Positions 9,901 through 29,724 of a DNA stretch of 64,000 nucleotides are shown piece after piece. Source of the stretch: Brachycybe producta (Eukaryota; Arthropoda; Diplopoda; Playtdesmida; Andrognathidae); assembly GCA_036925085.1 (NCBI GenBank), contig JAUPFP010000006.1, positions 915,001 through 979,000 on the forward strand. Reading direction: 5' to 3'. How positions within the stretch are numbered: position 1 is the first letter of the stretch; every line of letters starts with the position of its first letter. The notes below the pieces were generated by a model. The model saw only the letters and a program-made list of their open reading frames with translations. It was not told the origin of the DNA and did no database searches. Position numbers and translations under genes: made by a program.

Positions 9901-12900
9901 AAAAACATCCTGATAATTCATCGGTTGAAACGGATTTGTCTAACGAGAAAGACAATGAATACAAGAAAGAACTGCAAGAAAAAGTTTTGACAAGCACTGT
10001 CTCAATGTTTCATCATGATTGGACCGATTCCATTGAAGAGCCGACGACAGAAGGGTCGCTTTTACCTCTTGCCGAACAGCTGGGTGGTTCCTGCGATGCT
10101 GAACGTGGTTTCGATGGCAGTTGTCCGAATCCTGTCGCTGAAAAAGAAAAGGACAAAGCGAACATTGATACATTTGTTGACGATAACGAAGTTGAACCTT
10201 CTGTTGAGGAGAGTGTCGATTACTTGCAGTTAGCTTTGGTCTATTTATGGTTTTTGAGAGACACAGTCCAATTTATTGTCGATTGTGTAAGTTTATTGAT
10301 TTTCGACCTCAGATTATTCTGTTTTTTCAGAAGAGCAAAATGAAGAGAAACTAGAAATTGTTTTAAAAACTAGAAGGGTAGCACAATTGATATCTTTCAA
10401 AATAAGTTTTTACAGACCAAATATTTAAAAAAATCATTTATTTAAAGTTGATTGATTTGCAAACTCGTATATAAAGCTTATTGTGAAGGATATCAACATG
10501 AAATTACCCTGAAGTGATTGAACTATACATGTACTTTTAGTTTCTAAAACAAAATTTAGTTTTTGTTCAATTTTTGCACCTGAAAGATAGAATAATCAAA
10601 GTTTGAGAGTTGTTTACACCTGGCAAACCATCTCTTTTTACACACATTTCTTGTTTTCAGTTGCCTGAACCACTCCACACTTTTCTCTTGGACTTAGAAT
10701 CGGCTGCCGTTTCTTCGAGAGTTGTTGTTTTCACTACAATTGTTGGTGTCTTCATTCTTTTGCTTCAGATCTCAGTCGTCGCTATTAAGGTTGGTGACAA
10801 AGTCTCACCTAAAACAAAAGTGTTGGCATCGCTAAAGTCTTGTTCATTTTATAGAAACGGCGAAAAGAGAAAGAATTGATTAGAAAACTTTGTAGTTTGG
10901 ACCAGATTCATTTCGTGATTACCAAAGAGAGAGACGAACTGAAGGAAAAACTAGACAACTTCAATCACAATGCAAGTTTCTCGACTTGTGTGAAGAATTT
11001 GTTTTCTAATGTTTGTTAACTAAACGATATGATTTCTTTTGTCTCGTTTACTTATTTTTTCTACAGATAACCTCATGGAAATCGGATTATGCCGGAGCTC
11101 AAGATGCTCTTACGTCTCTACAGTTGGACCTCGAAGCTTCAAAGGTATTTCTCGGACTCATCTCTGGATGTACGAAGTTGTTCGTTGTTATTGCGGCTGT
11201 GGTTTTTATTATTTTAACGTCGTTGCTTATCTTTGTTGTTCGTTATTAACGTTAACTGTGATTAGTTTAGTTATGAGAAGCTTGTTATATTTTGTTTTTT
11301 TACTTGTAACTTCGTGTCGTTCAAAAGCCTAGAGCATTGAGTTTTTTCGGTTTTTCTGAGGTTGTTCAAATCGCTGTAGCAACCTAACTCTCATAAAAAA
11401 TGTCACTTCATAACTTGAATTGAAAGCATGAGTCTCAATTCTAACGATCAATTCAAACTGCGTTAGGAAAGGCCATTGACCTGAAAAAGATCAGTTTTTC
11501 ACGCTACCTTTTGTTCTTCAGGAACATCTTTCAGCTTTAAAAATAATTGTATTTCTTACTTTGTTCTTCAGTTAATAAGGTATTTGTTGTTGGAGTGATT
11601 TGAGCAAGTTTGGAAGTGCAAAATTAACTACGTTTTCTGAAATTTAGTGAATCACAAATTAATCGTTGTTTACTAACTTAAGGTGGTTTTAAAATCGAAA
11701 TCTCTCTCGAACACTGATTATTTTGCCTTCTAGTTACGAAATAAAGAGAAACTTGAATGTGAAACTGGAAGGTATCTCAAATCATTTAGGGGTACTTTCA
11801 TGCTGATATCTTTCAAAATAAGATATGTATGTGAGTTTAAAAATATGGGTCACATATCTTATTTTGAAAGATATCTGCATGAAAGTACTATTAAGTGATA
11901 GAGCTACCCTTTTACTTTTTAAAACACTTTCTAGTTTTTCTTAATTTTGTTCCTTAAAGACAGAATAATAAGATTTCGAAAACGTAAAAGTACATAAAAT
12001 GTTTGGCCCTTTTTTACTTGAGTTTGGTCGAAATTTTAGCTCGTATAATTGTATTGCTGTCATTCATATAGCATGTTTTGTTGCATTTTTGTGCTTGCAA
12101 AAAAAAATCCCAACTATCAAGAATGAATGCAAAACGTTACAAGTCCAAGTTGGCTCCCTCGAGGAGCAGCTCGAAATGTCAACTGATGCTGGTCTGGAAC
12201 TCAATAGCATGTTGTCTGAATTTTTGACTTCTCAGAGAGACGGTGGCAAGTTGCAGGAGGCCGTTGAAAGGCTTCAGGGGCAGTTGGAGTCGCAACGAGG
12301 ACAACTGGCTGACCTGCAACTTTCGTACGAGACCACCGACCTCGAGGCAAGGGATTTTTGTTAAATTGGGTGGTGGTATAACCTGGTATATTGTTTTACT
12401 AGCCGATCTCATTTTAGAATCAAACATTGCGAACTGAATTGGGGGAATATGCTGAAAAGAATGAACAGTTGGCAACTCAGCTTGCACAGGTGAGTGACAA
12501 TATCTTTCATGTTTTCGTGAATTTTTAAGCTGATTCTGGATCTTTTTTATAGACAAATGTCGAATTAAAAAACGTAGAATTAGCTAATGAGGAGCTTAAA
12601 AGTGGAATCACCGAACGTGATGAGTGTATCGAAAAGCTTCAGTTCACAAGTGATCAATTGCTCAAAGAGGCTGAAGTTTGGGATGAAAGGTGAAATCGAA
12701 CTTCTTTGAATCTATTCTGCAATGTTTTTTTGTTTAGTTTTGTTGTTGTTTTTGTAGTGTTAAGGTATTGCAAGGTCAGTTGGAGAACCGTGAATCGGAA
12801 CTTAAAGTTGCAACTGAATCTCTGGATTTGAAGTGTAGAGAACTAGAAGTAATATGAGTTGCACTCGATTTTTTATCAGTGTACATTAAAAGTGTCTTTT

Positions 12901-15900
12901 TAAAGAGCGTTAGGGAGTCTGTCGAAAAATTGCATACTCTTGGAAAGGCCGGTGAAAGTGATGGCACAGAAGATGCTGATGAGGTTTGGCAGTCTTTGCT
13001 TGAAGTGTCGTCCTTGAAGTCCGAGTTACAAGTCGTGACACGAGAGCGAGATGTTCTTTCTTTACAACTACAAGAAGAAGTTGAAGCTCGAAAAGATGCA
13101 GATGGTACGATAATTATTAAGGCCAAAACTTTTATTCAAATAAGATTAAAAAATGTAAGAATTGTTTTTAGAAATCGCGTATTTTACAAAAGTAGAAAAC
13201 TAACCCAAAAAATTGCAAAATAACTACGAAAATTGTTCATTTTATGCAAATAGAAAATGTTTAATATGTAAGCAAGGGCTAAATAAATTTATTGTCTGAT
13301 GAAATTAATAACTACAATCATCAGAAACAAAACAGGAAATTGAAAATGAAGTTTAAGAAACTCTTTGTAGAAATTTTTTTTTTCAAACAATAAAATCATT
13401 CTTTAAAAAAATCATGCAAATTCCCCTAAAAAATTATGCGATTTGAGCTTTTAATGCAAAATTTTGGTCTTAATTATTATGTTGTATATTCTGTTTCATA
13501 TGATAATACTTTAGGTTTTTTAAATATCAGATCTTTCAAAACGTGCTGTCGACGATTCAGAAGTTTTACGTAAAGAATATGAAACTGCTCACAGAGAGCG
13601 AGAAGAAGCTATGAAGAAACTTGAAATCTTATCTACATATTTCAAAGAGAAAGAAATGCAGTTACAAAAGTTTGTATTTTACCAGAAACTAATAACTATA
13701 GAAATAAAATTCGATCCTAATCAAAATGCTTGTTTTCTTATTTTCCTATAGGGAATTGGGTGTCCAGGAAGCAAAACGTCAAGAAAGCCAAGAAAACGTC
13801 ACTTCGGTCAATGTGAAAATGAACCTTTTTGAACAGGAAGTCGAATTATACAAGTGATAATTTATGATTATAAATAATTTTTAATAATTTGAATGATAAT
13901 GTTGGTACAAGTCTTGTTTTTTGTCCCCTAGATCTCAAATTAGCAGTCTCAAAACGGAAATCTTGAGTCTAGAAAGGAGTTACAAAAACCAGGCAACTAA
14001 TAAATTATTTTGTTAAACTGGTTTTAAAGTGTTTAAAGAAACCCTGAACTCTTGGTTATTTTGTTTTTTAATTGCAAAATTAAGAGATGCTTTTGAGTGT
14101 TTTAGAAACTAGAAAGATAGCTTAGTCACTTAAGGATACTTTCATGTTGATATCTTTTAAAATAAACTTTTTACATCAGTTTGATTAAACTCAATTTTGG
14201 CCAGACAATGTGTTTTAATTTTCTGTTTCTTAAAAAGGTTAATTTTGAAAAATATCAACAGGAAAATACTGTTAAGTGGTTCATCTACTGTTCTAGTTTC
14301 TAACACTTCCAATTTTTTCCTGGTGTTGCTCTTCTGAAACGTAAAATAATCAGAGTTCGAAAATCAGCTGTTCACAAAACATCTTAAACGTTGCTTTTAT
14401 TCTAACGATTGTTTTTTAAAACTATTTTCTAGATTGCAAGTCATGAGAAAAAGGCACACGAAAACTGGGTAATTACTCATTAGGCTGAAATTCAAGTAGG
14501 AAACTTGACTCTCGCAAACTTCAACTTGTACCCTCTAAACAGGGGTTCTACACAGAAAACTCCGTTTTTAGTCAGTATCCTTAAAGAAGAGTTTTTTGTA
14601 TTTGAATCTCAATCAGTCAAGTTTCCTTCTTGAATTTGAGCTTTTAAAATTAAATTGATATTTTATAGGGCCAATTGTCGTAAGTATTGTTATGTACACC
14701 TGGCCTTATATACGTTTGTTTAGACTGACTCATCATGATTCATTCGATTGTTTGTATTTTTCCTCTTGATAGTTGGCAGCCCGAGGTGCAGAAAGGAAGC
14801 TCGAGGAATCGAAACAAGAAGCCGCAACTCTTCGCAACAAGTTAGTGTCGTTTTGTTTTTACTTTTAAAAGAGAATTTGTAATTTTTTTATCTAAATATT
14901 ATTTGTTTCTGCTTTAATATGATAAAGATTAACGCTTTTGGAGCAAGAAAAAAGTAACAGTCAATTAAATCAAAGTGAAGCAGCACAAAGTAAGCTTGGC
15001 AAAAGATTCTAAAAGTAACTTCCGAGGGGAAAAATTGAATTTGAACTTGTTTTATGTTTGCCATTTGAAGAATATGTGAGAAGTAATGGAGAAGCTCCAT
15101 CTCCACCTCGGCTAGGGCCTAACGACCGTTACGACAGCATGGATCTCCCTACTTCTAGTAGGTCGTCGTTGTTTCGAGAGTCCATTGATTTTCCAAACGG
15201 AGTTGGAGTTCCGTTCCTTCCTGTGGATCGGCCGTTGCCTCCACCATTTCTTAGAGGCCTTCCGCCTCCTCCTTTGCTTCCACCTCCTCTGCTACCTCCA
15301 TTTGATGACAGAGGTCCTTTACCACCTCCTCCTTTTGATCCAAGGAGAGGTCCTCCTGATCCGTGGATGCCACTTCCTCCAAGACGTCGTCCCATGTCTC
15401 CATCTTCCTACAGCAGAGGAGATAGACCTTCTCCGCCTTCTTCGAACGCGTCGCAACGTAACCATCTTGCGTCACCACCACCACTTGCATACGATAGGCG
15501 TCAATCTTCTTCGCGGCACACAACATCGCCTCCTTCTGATGTCGATGTTGGCTACGGTAGACCACTACCTCCTCCTCCTCCTAATCATGACGACAGAGGA
15601 AATCATCCGAGACCCTATGATAATCCGCCTCAGATGGCCTGGCGAGGTCATCCTCCTCCACCCGGTGCAAGGCCTCTTCCTCCACACATGAGACGAGACG
15701 TTTATCCTCCGGGACAATCTGGTAAATGACTCGACTCATAAATAATTGTAAATCGTAATTGTGCATGGCTACAGTAAATAAAAAAGTTTGCATATAAATT
15801 TAAAAATCTATTTCAGTTTCATGTTTATTTTATAAATTGTGTCGTTTGACATTTTAGATGGAAGAATCGATCCGAGAACGTCTTCTCCAATTACTCGGAC

Positions 15901-15934
15901 GCAAACGGACGAAAGAGACACGGCGGGAGTTTGA
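6950..15934 (+). CDS. TANGO1: TANGO1/MIA3-family ER-exit-site cargo receptor, 1611 aa
   Basis: Transmembrane organiser of ER exit sites that loads bulky cargo such as collagen into COPII carriers. Exons: 6950-7055, 7224-7366, 7535-7630, 8040-10286, 10661-10789, 10855-10971, 11067-11144, 12122-12346, 12418-12489, 12553-12689, 12758-12848, 12906-13104, 13531-13669, 13752-13853, 13932-13992, 14433-14468, 14773-14840, 14928-14989, 15071-15721, 15858-15934. They total 4836 nt, exactly in frame. Domains: signal peptide 1-21; lumenal MIA/SH3 domain about 22-105; low-complexity lumenal region 116-850 with repeated EPK-type motifs and an Asp/Glu tract; membrane segments about 848-864 and 885-905; cytoplasmic coiled coils 908-1369 with the hallmark IASHEKKAHENW; Pro-rich tail 1370-1611, the part that binds Sec23 in relatives. 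Donors after exons 8 and 15 are GC; exon 6 may also use GC, or a GT at 11010. Confidence 0.92.
7397..7484. repeat. Family B hairpin element, copy 2
   Basis: TAGCAGCTAGCCT and AGAGGCTATCAGGCT form eroded ends; inside is GTACAATCC. It lies in TANGO1 intron 2 and is the most diverged of the four copies. Confidence 0.6.
7672..8003. repeat. Family A foldback MITE in TANGO1 intron 3
   Basis: Nearly full length, from TTAAGATGGTTCATAAGC to TTTAAAACTACCTTAA, with TTAA at both outer edges. It ends only 36 bp before exon 4. Confidence 0.85.
10296..10621. repeat. Family A foldback MITE in TANGO1 intron 4
   Basis: Starts within 10 bp of the exon 4 donor (CGACCTCAGATTATTCTG) and ends at GAGAGTTGTTTACACC. 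The arms pair around about 10420. With the copy at 7672-8003 it brackets the large exon 4. Confidence 0.85.
11677..11990. repeat. Family A foldback MITE in TANGO1 intron 7
   Basis: Left end TTAAGGTGGTTTTAAAATCG; arms ATATCTTTCAAAATAAGATA and TATCTTATTTTGAAAGATAT pair almost perfectly. Confidence 0.85.
11999..12121 (+). other. Possible alternative first exon of a short TANGO1 isoform
   Basis: An ATG at 11999 opens a frame that runs without a stop into exon 8 and stays in phase. The extra 41 residues include a hydrophobic run (AVIHIACFVAFLCLQ) directly before the coiled coil. Vertebrate TANGO1-short and cTAGE5 likewise begin with a membrane segment followed by the same coiled coil. No promoter is evident, so this is inference; the alternative is chance readthrough of an intron. 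Confidence 0.3.
14016..14390. repeat. Family A foldback MITE in TANGO1 intron 15
   Basis: Runs from CTGGTTTTAAAGTGTTTAAA to CACAAAACATCTTAAACG. The core arms TTTTAAAATAAACTTTTTA and TTAATTTTGAAAAATATCAA are kept. Confidence 0.8.
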
Positions 15935-16157
15935 CCACGAGTATTTGAAACCCGTTTAGTACACATTTAGAGATGAGTATTTTAGTTGTGATTGGTTACA
16001 AGATATTTTTAAACGTATGAAGAGGGGAATTTTCTTTTAATGTAAATTTGTGTTTTCGTCTTTTTTTTTCCTTCCCCTCGAAAGGTATGTATTTAATATT
16101 TTTCTTCGATTTCATTTTATGTTTTGACAAATTTTATTCAGATTAATAATAATTAAA

Positions 16158-18108
16158 CTAATGAAATCTCTCGAGATATATGCAGTCGAAGACAACAATT
16201 ATTAGTACGAGAAAGAAAACGTTTGATTGGTGAATTAAAGTGCAGTTAGGTGACGAGACGAGATCTCTATCGTCTGGATATGGGTACATTTCGTCTATCT
16301 CCTTTACGAGAACGTTTATGTTACTCTCCTCCAGTAGAGTGAAGTTGACTCTGTACCATCCAGTATCGTGTAGAACGGCAAAAGATATTACATCCAATGT
16401 AGTTATATTAGTCTGTTTGAAATGTAACAGTCGTTTACGAAAGGAAGGAACACACTGAATTATAATCGTAAAGCCATAAAAGATTGAGAATATCAATCAT
16501 GAATTGGTAAAGCTAAAAAAAATTGAGCAAATGTTTTTAAAAAAAAAAAAATAAGAACATACAGAAGATGATCTTTGAAGTTTTGCTTCTGACTTATTCT
16601 TTTTTGAATTCCAGTCTTTTATTGCTTTAAAATTTTAATTTTTCAATTTGGAGTCAAGAAAAAAGGTTATCTTTTTATAAAACTGTTTACAAGTGTTGCA
16701 TAATTAGACCTCGTTTAATTTGGGAACCATTAAGGTGTTTGGAAGGAAATTGTTGTCCCAATGTGACGTAGAGTCCTTATCCAGTCGCCCTCCTTCAAGT
16801 TGTAAACAGTCTTGATTCCCACAAATACTGTTCATTTGAAACTTTTGTTTTACAGTTGGTAAACTAAGAAACTTTGCGCCATTTTCATCTTTAATAACAG
16901 TGTTCTTTCTGTCATAACATTCGAGTTGTTTTCCTATTTTAAAAAAGAATGGAAAATGTTAGATAAAAAGGTACCCAGGTGCTTTGATTTTACAAAAAAA
17001 AAAAAGACTTGATCATACTCAACACTTGGCAATCTTTGTATAAGGAGAAGAGGTTTTCACTAAATCCCAAGATGTGAAACAGTTCGTGAATCGTCAACTG
17101 TTGCGAGACCAAAAGGATACAATAATTGTTATTCTAGTTTACTCTTGACACTAAAAGCAGAATTACGAGTTCAAACAGTCGAGACTCTGACAGGTTTTGA
17201 ACAAAACTGGGACATAAAGTAACGAGTCCCGCAATTGGACGGTCGTTTTCTCCAAACTGACATACTGTAGAGTAAGCAAGTGTGCCCTTTTAATTTAAAA
17301 GAGATACAAACTAGATTAAACATTTGAACTAAAAGTATGGTTAACAATGTACTTCACAGTCCAAAGTTGAATCGGAGATGATTCTAAAGTAGATTATATA
17401 ATCTGCACCCGTCACACCCTTCCCTGATGGGATCGAGTGTGATGCGAGAGTAATGTTTGAATTGCTGTAGACGTCGAGACCGTCTAGGTGTTCGTCGGGA
17501 ATTTTAAAGGAGGGCACGTTGAGGCACCGTTCGCCTTCATAATCCATGTTAAGCATTGAACACCTAATGAAGTAGTGGTAAAAAAAAATCGATTAAATCA
17601 ATAATTGTTCTAAAGCAGTAATATTTTATGGAGTATCCTTTCTATTAGGAGCCACTAGCCTCCAATTTCGTGCTTCGGAGTTGATATATAGGTTGAAAGC
17701 GTCGTACAATCACATACTTAGAGGCTAAATGGCTCCTAATACAAAAAAAATTCCCATTAAACTGCTATGATAAGAATTAAACAGCTTTACGATAATAATT
17801 TACTTTCTTTTGTTTGGACCATTAATCCAGAATTTCGCACAAGCATTGTGTCGTTTGAGAAGAAGGTTATTTTCTTTGACGGGAATGACTGCTAGCAATT
17901 TAGAAAGAACAGCTAAAGATCTATGTATTGTAACATTTAGTCTTTTCGCTGTAGAATCGGACACAATTGATTGAAATGACAATTGTGCTTGAAATCTAAA
18001 CGGCGAGTAGAAAGACGCCACATCAGCTGTTTCGATCAGTTTACTGTAATGAAAGACAATTAACATAGCAGCAAACGCTTTGACGCCAATGTTGTTATAA
18101 AAGCACAT
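16158..18108 (-). CDS. Leishmanolysin-like M8 zinc metallopeptidase, short form, 397 aa
   Basis: Exons in transcript order: 18108-17804, 17563-17353, 17286-17167, 17097-17019, 16933-16710 and 16412-16158; total 1194 nt, in frame, stop TAG. The zinc motif HELFH is residues 216-220 (HExxH, Glu217 catalytic), and the distal third zinc ligand is His296 in TSHWDNNF, as in the family. Other landmarks: GADYIIYF, DRPIAGLVTLCP, and HDTGWYRVNF after the active site. The N terminus looks like a signal or anchor (AAMLIVFHY). The protein stops about 60 residues after the DTGWY motif, with a hydrophobic tail (NVFFLVLIIVVFDCIYL). Animal leishmanolysin-like proteins are usually 600 residues or more, with a Cys-rich C-terminal domain that is absent here. 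Probably an ER/secretory or membrane-attached peptidase; substrate unknown. Confidence 0.9.
17641..17745. repeat. Family B hairpin element, copy 3
   Basis: ATTAGGAGCCACTAGCCTCC at the left pairs with AGAGGCTAAATGGCTCCTAAT at the right; the inside has TATATAGGTTG and GTACAATC. It lies in intron 1 of the M8 peptidase gene. Confidence 0.75.
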
Positions 18109-18217
18109 GGCCTAGTCCACGCGATCTGTCAAATTTCCCGCCAAAACACGAATCCCCCCCCCCCAATCAGGTGCGACACGTGTGAGGTATGCGACAAGAG
18201 GCTGTCAATTAATACTG

Positions 18218-18322
18218 AACATTCCGTTATTCATCAATTTATTCAACAGTGACGTCTCGTCTATAGAAATATATCTTCTTGACGTCACATAACTGGACAA
18301 CTCGATGAATAACGGAATGTGC
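18218..18322. repeat. Family F foldback element, copy 1
   Basis: AACATTCCGTTATTCATC and its complement GATGAATAACGGAATGTG bound about 70 bp that contain TGACGTCTCGT and TTGACGTCACA. A shorter relative is at 38827-38888. Confidence 0.7.
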
Positions 18323-18431
18323 AAATTGTTTTTTTCGTAGGAGGCACGGTCAAGTTCACATGAGATTATTTACGTGAAGCCAAAAGTAATCTAATATGGC
18401 GATAATTCTGTAGTTATCATACTTGACAAAG

Positions 18432-18668
18432 CTACCATGTTTGGTCACCTGTTCGTTTGATTTTGTGCTTTGTCTTCCAAGCTTCTATACTTCTAAATCT
18501 CATTATATGCGCTTTGTTCATGTCCTCTATTACGTTTATCCTTACAAAATTTGATATCGTTTTATCGATATGTCCTTTTAACGGTTGATCGCCATTGTTT
18601 TTTGTACTCCGCGCACGTATTAAAAATAATGTATTGTTTAATTTAGTAAGAAATAAGGATCGTAGCAC
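18432..18668 (-). CDS. Possible small protein or first exon, 78 aa
   Basis: An ATG frame with an N terminus rich in Leu, Arg, Ser and Thr and lacking acids (MLRSLFLTKLNNTLFLIRAR), as in mitochondrial presequences. Frame usage is otherwise unremarkable. A GTGACC donor near the end would make it a first exon, but no convincing following exon was found before the M8 gene. I do not recognise a family; it may be chance. Confidence 0.2.
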   Translation of the reverse strand: MLRSLFLTKLNNTLFLIRARSTKNNGDQPLKGHIDKTISNFVRINVIEDMNKAHIMRFRSIEAWKTKHKIKRTGDQTW

Positions 18669-19359
18669 TGGTATTTGATTTTATATTGACGAATTAAGCT
18701 AAAACTGAATTCAGCTATTTTCATTAGTGATTCTTTTATGTTATAATTACGATTAAGCGATTAACGCGCGAACTACTTTATTTGAGCGGATGAATACAAT
18801 TCAGATCCAAATTTTTTTTTTTAATATATTGTAATAAGAGAGGGGGTAGTGAAGTGGCTTCGCTTTGGTCGCCATATTTCTCATTACGTATTGCAGGCAG
18901 CTGCTGTTTTGTTTTGATGGAGTCGTTGTCGCATTTCGGTCACTTTTGTGTCCATTTCCGTCGTTTTCGATGCTTAAATGGCCACATTTAAGCAATAATA
19001 ACTTAAAATTATTTGCGCTCAATCAACAAATTAAGTCTTAAACGTGAGTTTGTTCGATTTACGAACGATTTTGAGCTTGAAAATACTGAATTATTTACCC
19101 GTTTTTTAAAGTAGATAAAATCCTTGAAAGCGTTGGGGGTGGGAATGGGGTGGTCGTATGACGGCCATTTTTAAAGGGAGGGTGACCATAAAAGCATTAA
19201 AAACCCAACACACGGGCGTAAATTACGATTTTAAAGCTGTTATGTCTTTATTTATAAGCATTTTTTAGCATAGGCAGGTTAATTTGATGACGTAGAACGA
19301 AGATTTTAATACGATTACGTTCAATTTTTATAGGAAAATCTCAAGTTTGAGCTTGAAAT

Positions 19360-28196
<8,837 letters not shown>

Positions 28197-29724
28197 AATC
28201 ATCATCATATTTGACGACTTTTGTTTACGTTTTAAATTATTATTGACCAGGAATAATAATGATAAATTAACCATTCATAATATAAATTATATATATGTAT
28301 GAGTCGATCTCAAAAATTTAAGTGTTCATAATATTTATATAGGAATGGTAGTTTTAAACATATTTTTTCCTCCTTTATTTTATCGTTTTTTCTTTTCTTT
28401 GATAATATCTTAAAATATGTTAATAAATACAGACAAATACACTTGTATTGAATTGGTTTAGAACTTTGGAAAAAAGATTCAAAGTTTAATAAATCAGTGT
28501 GATAAAAGTATTTCTATGACGACATCTTTGAAAGTAAACCTTTTATGGCAAGTTGAACATGTTCGACTTGAACTGCAAAAAAAAAAAGTTTAAAAAATGC
28601 CATAACCAGTTCATTTTTAAATTATCATAGAATTTTTTTTAGCATAATTGTAATTTACAGTAAACTTTGATTTTTTTTAAGATGGTTTATGAACAACTGA
28701 TTTTGAAGTTGGATTGTTCTGTCTTTCAGAAGAGTGTTTTAGAAACTAGAAGGGTGGCTCAAGGGTATTTTCATGTTGATATCTTTAAAAAATTAACTTT
28801 TTATAGACAAAAATTAAAGTTGTCATCTGCTTAAAGTTGGATCATGTTCAAACTGACAAAAAGTTTATTTTGAAAAATATCAACATGAAAATATTCTTTT
28901 AGTGATTGAGCTACCCTTCTAGTTTATAAAACACATTGAAGTTTCGCTTCATTTTGCACCTGAAAGACAGAGTAATCAGTGTGAGAGGCGTTTACACTTT
29001 AAACCACCATAATGTTTCTGAAATTTGTATATCAAGGCTTGATACTATTATCTGTGGGTTTTATTTCTTTTTGAACACCCTGTATTTTATGTTAATTTAA
29101 TGAACAAAAAAATTCAGCTACTGCAGTTTTAATGGGTATACAGGGTGGCCGTAAATATACAGAACGTTAATTTTCTTGTAACATTTTAATTTGACTGCTG
29201 TCGTTCATTTTTTTCCTGCAAATTTTATAAAATGCTACTATAAAAATTTGCTCTTATCAATTTTTATTGATAACGTATGAAAACAGAATTTGTGTAAAGT
29301 AACTTTTGAATCATCCTGTAAAGGAATACGGTCATGGTATTTTTATTGATCGATATGACGAGACATCGATATTTATGAGCTGGCGAAAATTGCTAGCGGC
29401 GGCTAGAAGATTTTAGATTTTGTCAGCAGCGGCGACTAAAGTAATCGACGTCAAGTGAACGACGTAAATTTGTAAAGTGACATATTTTAAAACTTTACGA
29501 GTCAAAAGCAGAATTTGAATCATTATTTATATGATATTTGTAATTTGTGACTCATGTGCTGTTGTTAGAAACAATTTCATTGGAAATCGACCGTTATTTC
29601 GTTCAGAAAACAGCGTTTTAAGACGATGCGGCAGCGAAACGCCGCCTTTCGTTCATACCATTCATTCAATATAATCGGTAGTGTTCATCATTAAAGTGAT
29701 TTGTAATTCTTACAGACAAATAAG
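28197..29724. other. Intergenic between KDM4 and LMBRD2
   Basis: No gene seen. It holds the KDM4 3' UTR (AATAAA at 28422-28427), a full family A element at 28677-29012, and a CACCCTGTAT to ACAGGGTGG inverted pair at 29076-29152 that resembles the ends of a small transposon. The region before LMBRD2 (29350-29660) is richer in GC and includes CATCGATAT and GCGGCGGCTAG; it is likely the LMBRD2 promoter and 5' UTR, with an acceptor (TTCTTACAG) at 29707-29715. Confidence 0.5.
28677..29012. repeat. Family A foldback MITE, nearly full length
   Basis: TTAAGATGGTTTATGAACAA at the left and GTTTACACTTTAAACCACCA at the right; internal arms intact. A good reference copy for the family. Confidence 0.9.

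Larger units (their letters stand above)
18109..19359. promoter_or_regulatory. Divergent intergenic region between the M8 peptidase and KDM4
   Basis: Holds the upstream regions of two divergently transcribed genes, a family F foldback, and one perfect TATCGATA (18563-18570), the core of the DREF-type element known from arthropod promoters. AAC|GTGAGTT at 19044 and TTTTTATAG at 19333 could bound a 5' UTR intron of KDM4. A low-confidence small frame at 18432-18668 is described separately. Confidence 0.4.

Noticed and set aside
9128-9997. Long Ser-rich minus-strand frames
   Set aside because: Shadows of the acidic and Lys/Glu-rich TANGO1 exon 4; codon bias follows the + strand gene.
18801-19022. 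73-codon minus-strand frame upstream of KDM4
   Set aside because: Sits in the likely KDM4 5' UTR; composition ordinary, no motif.
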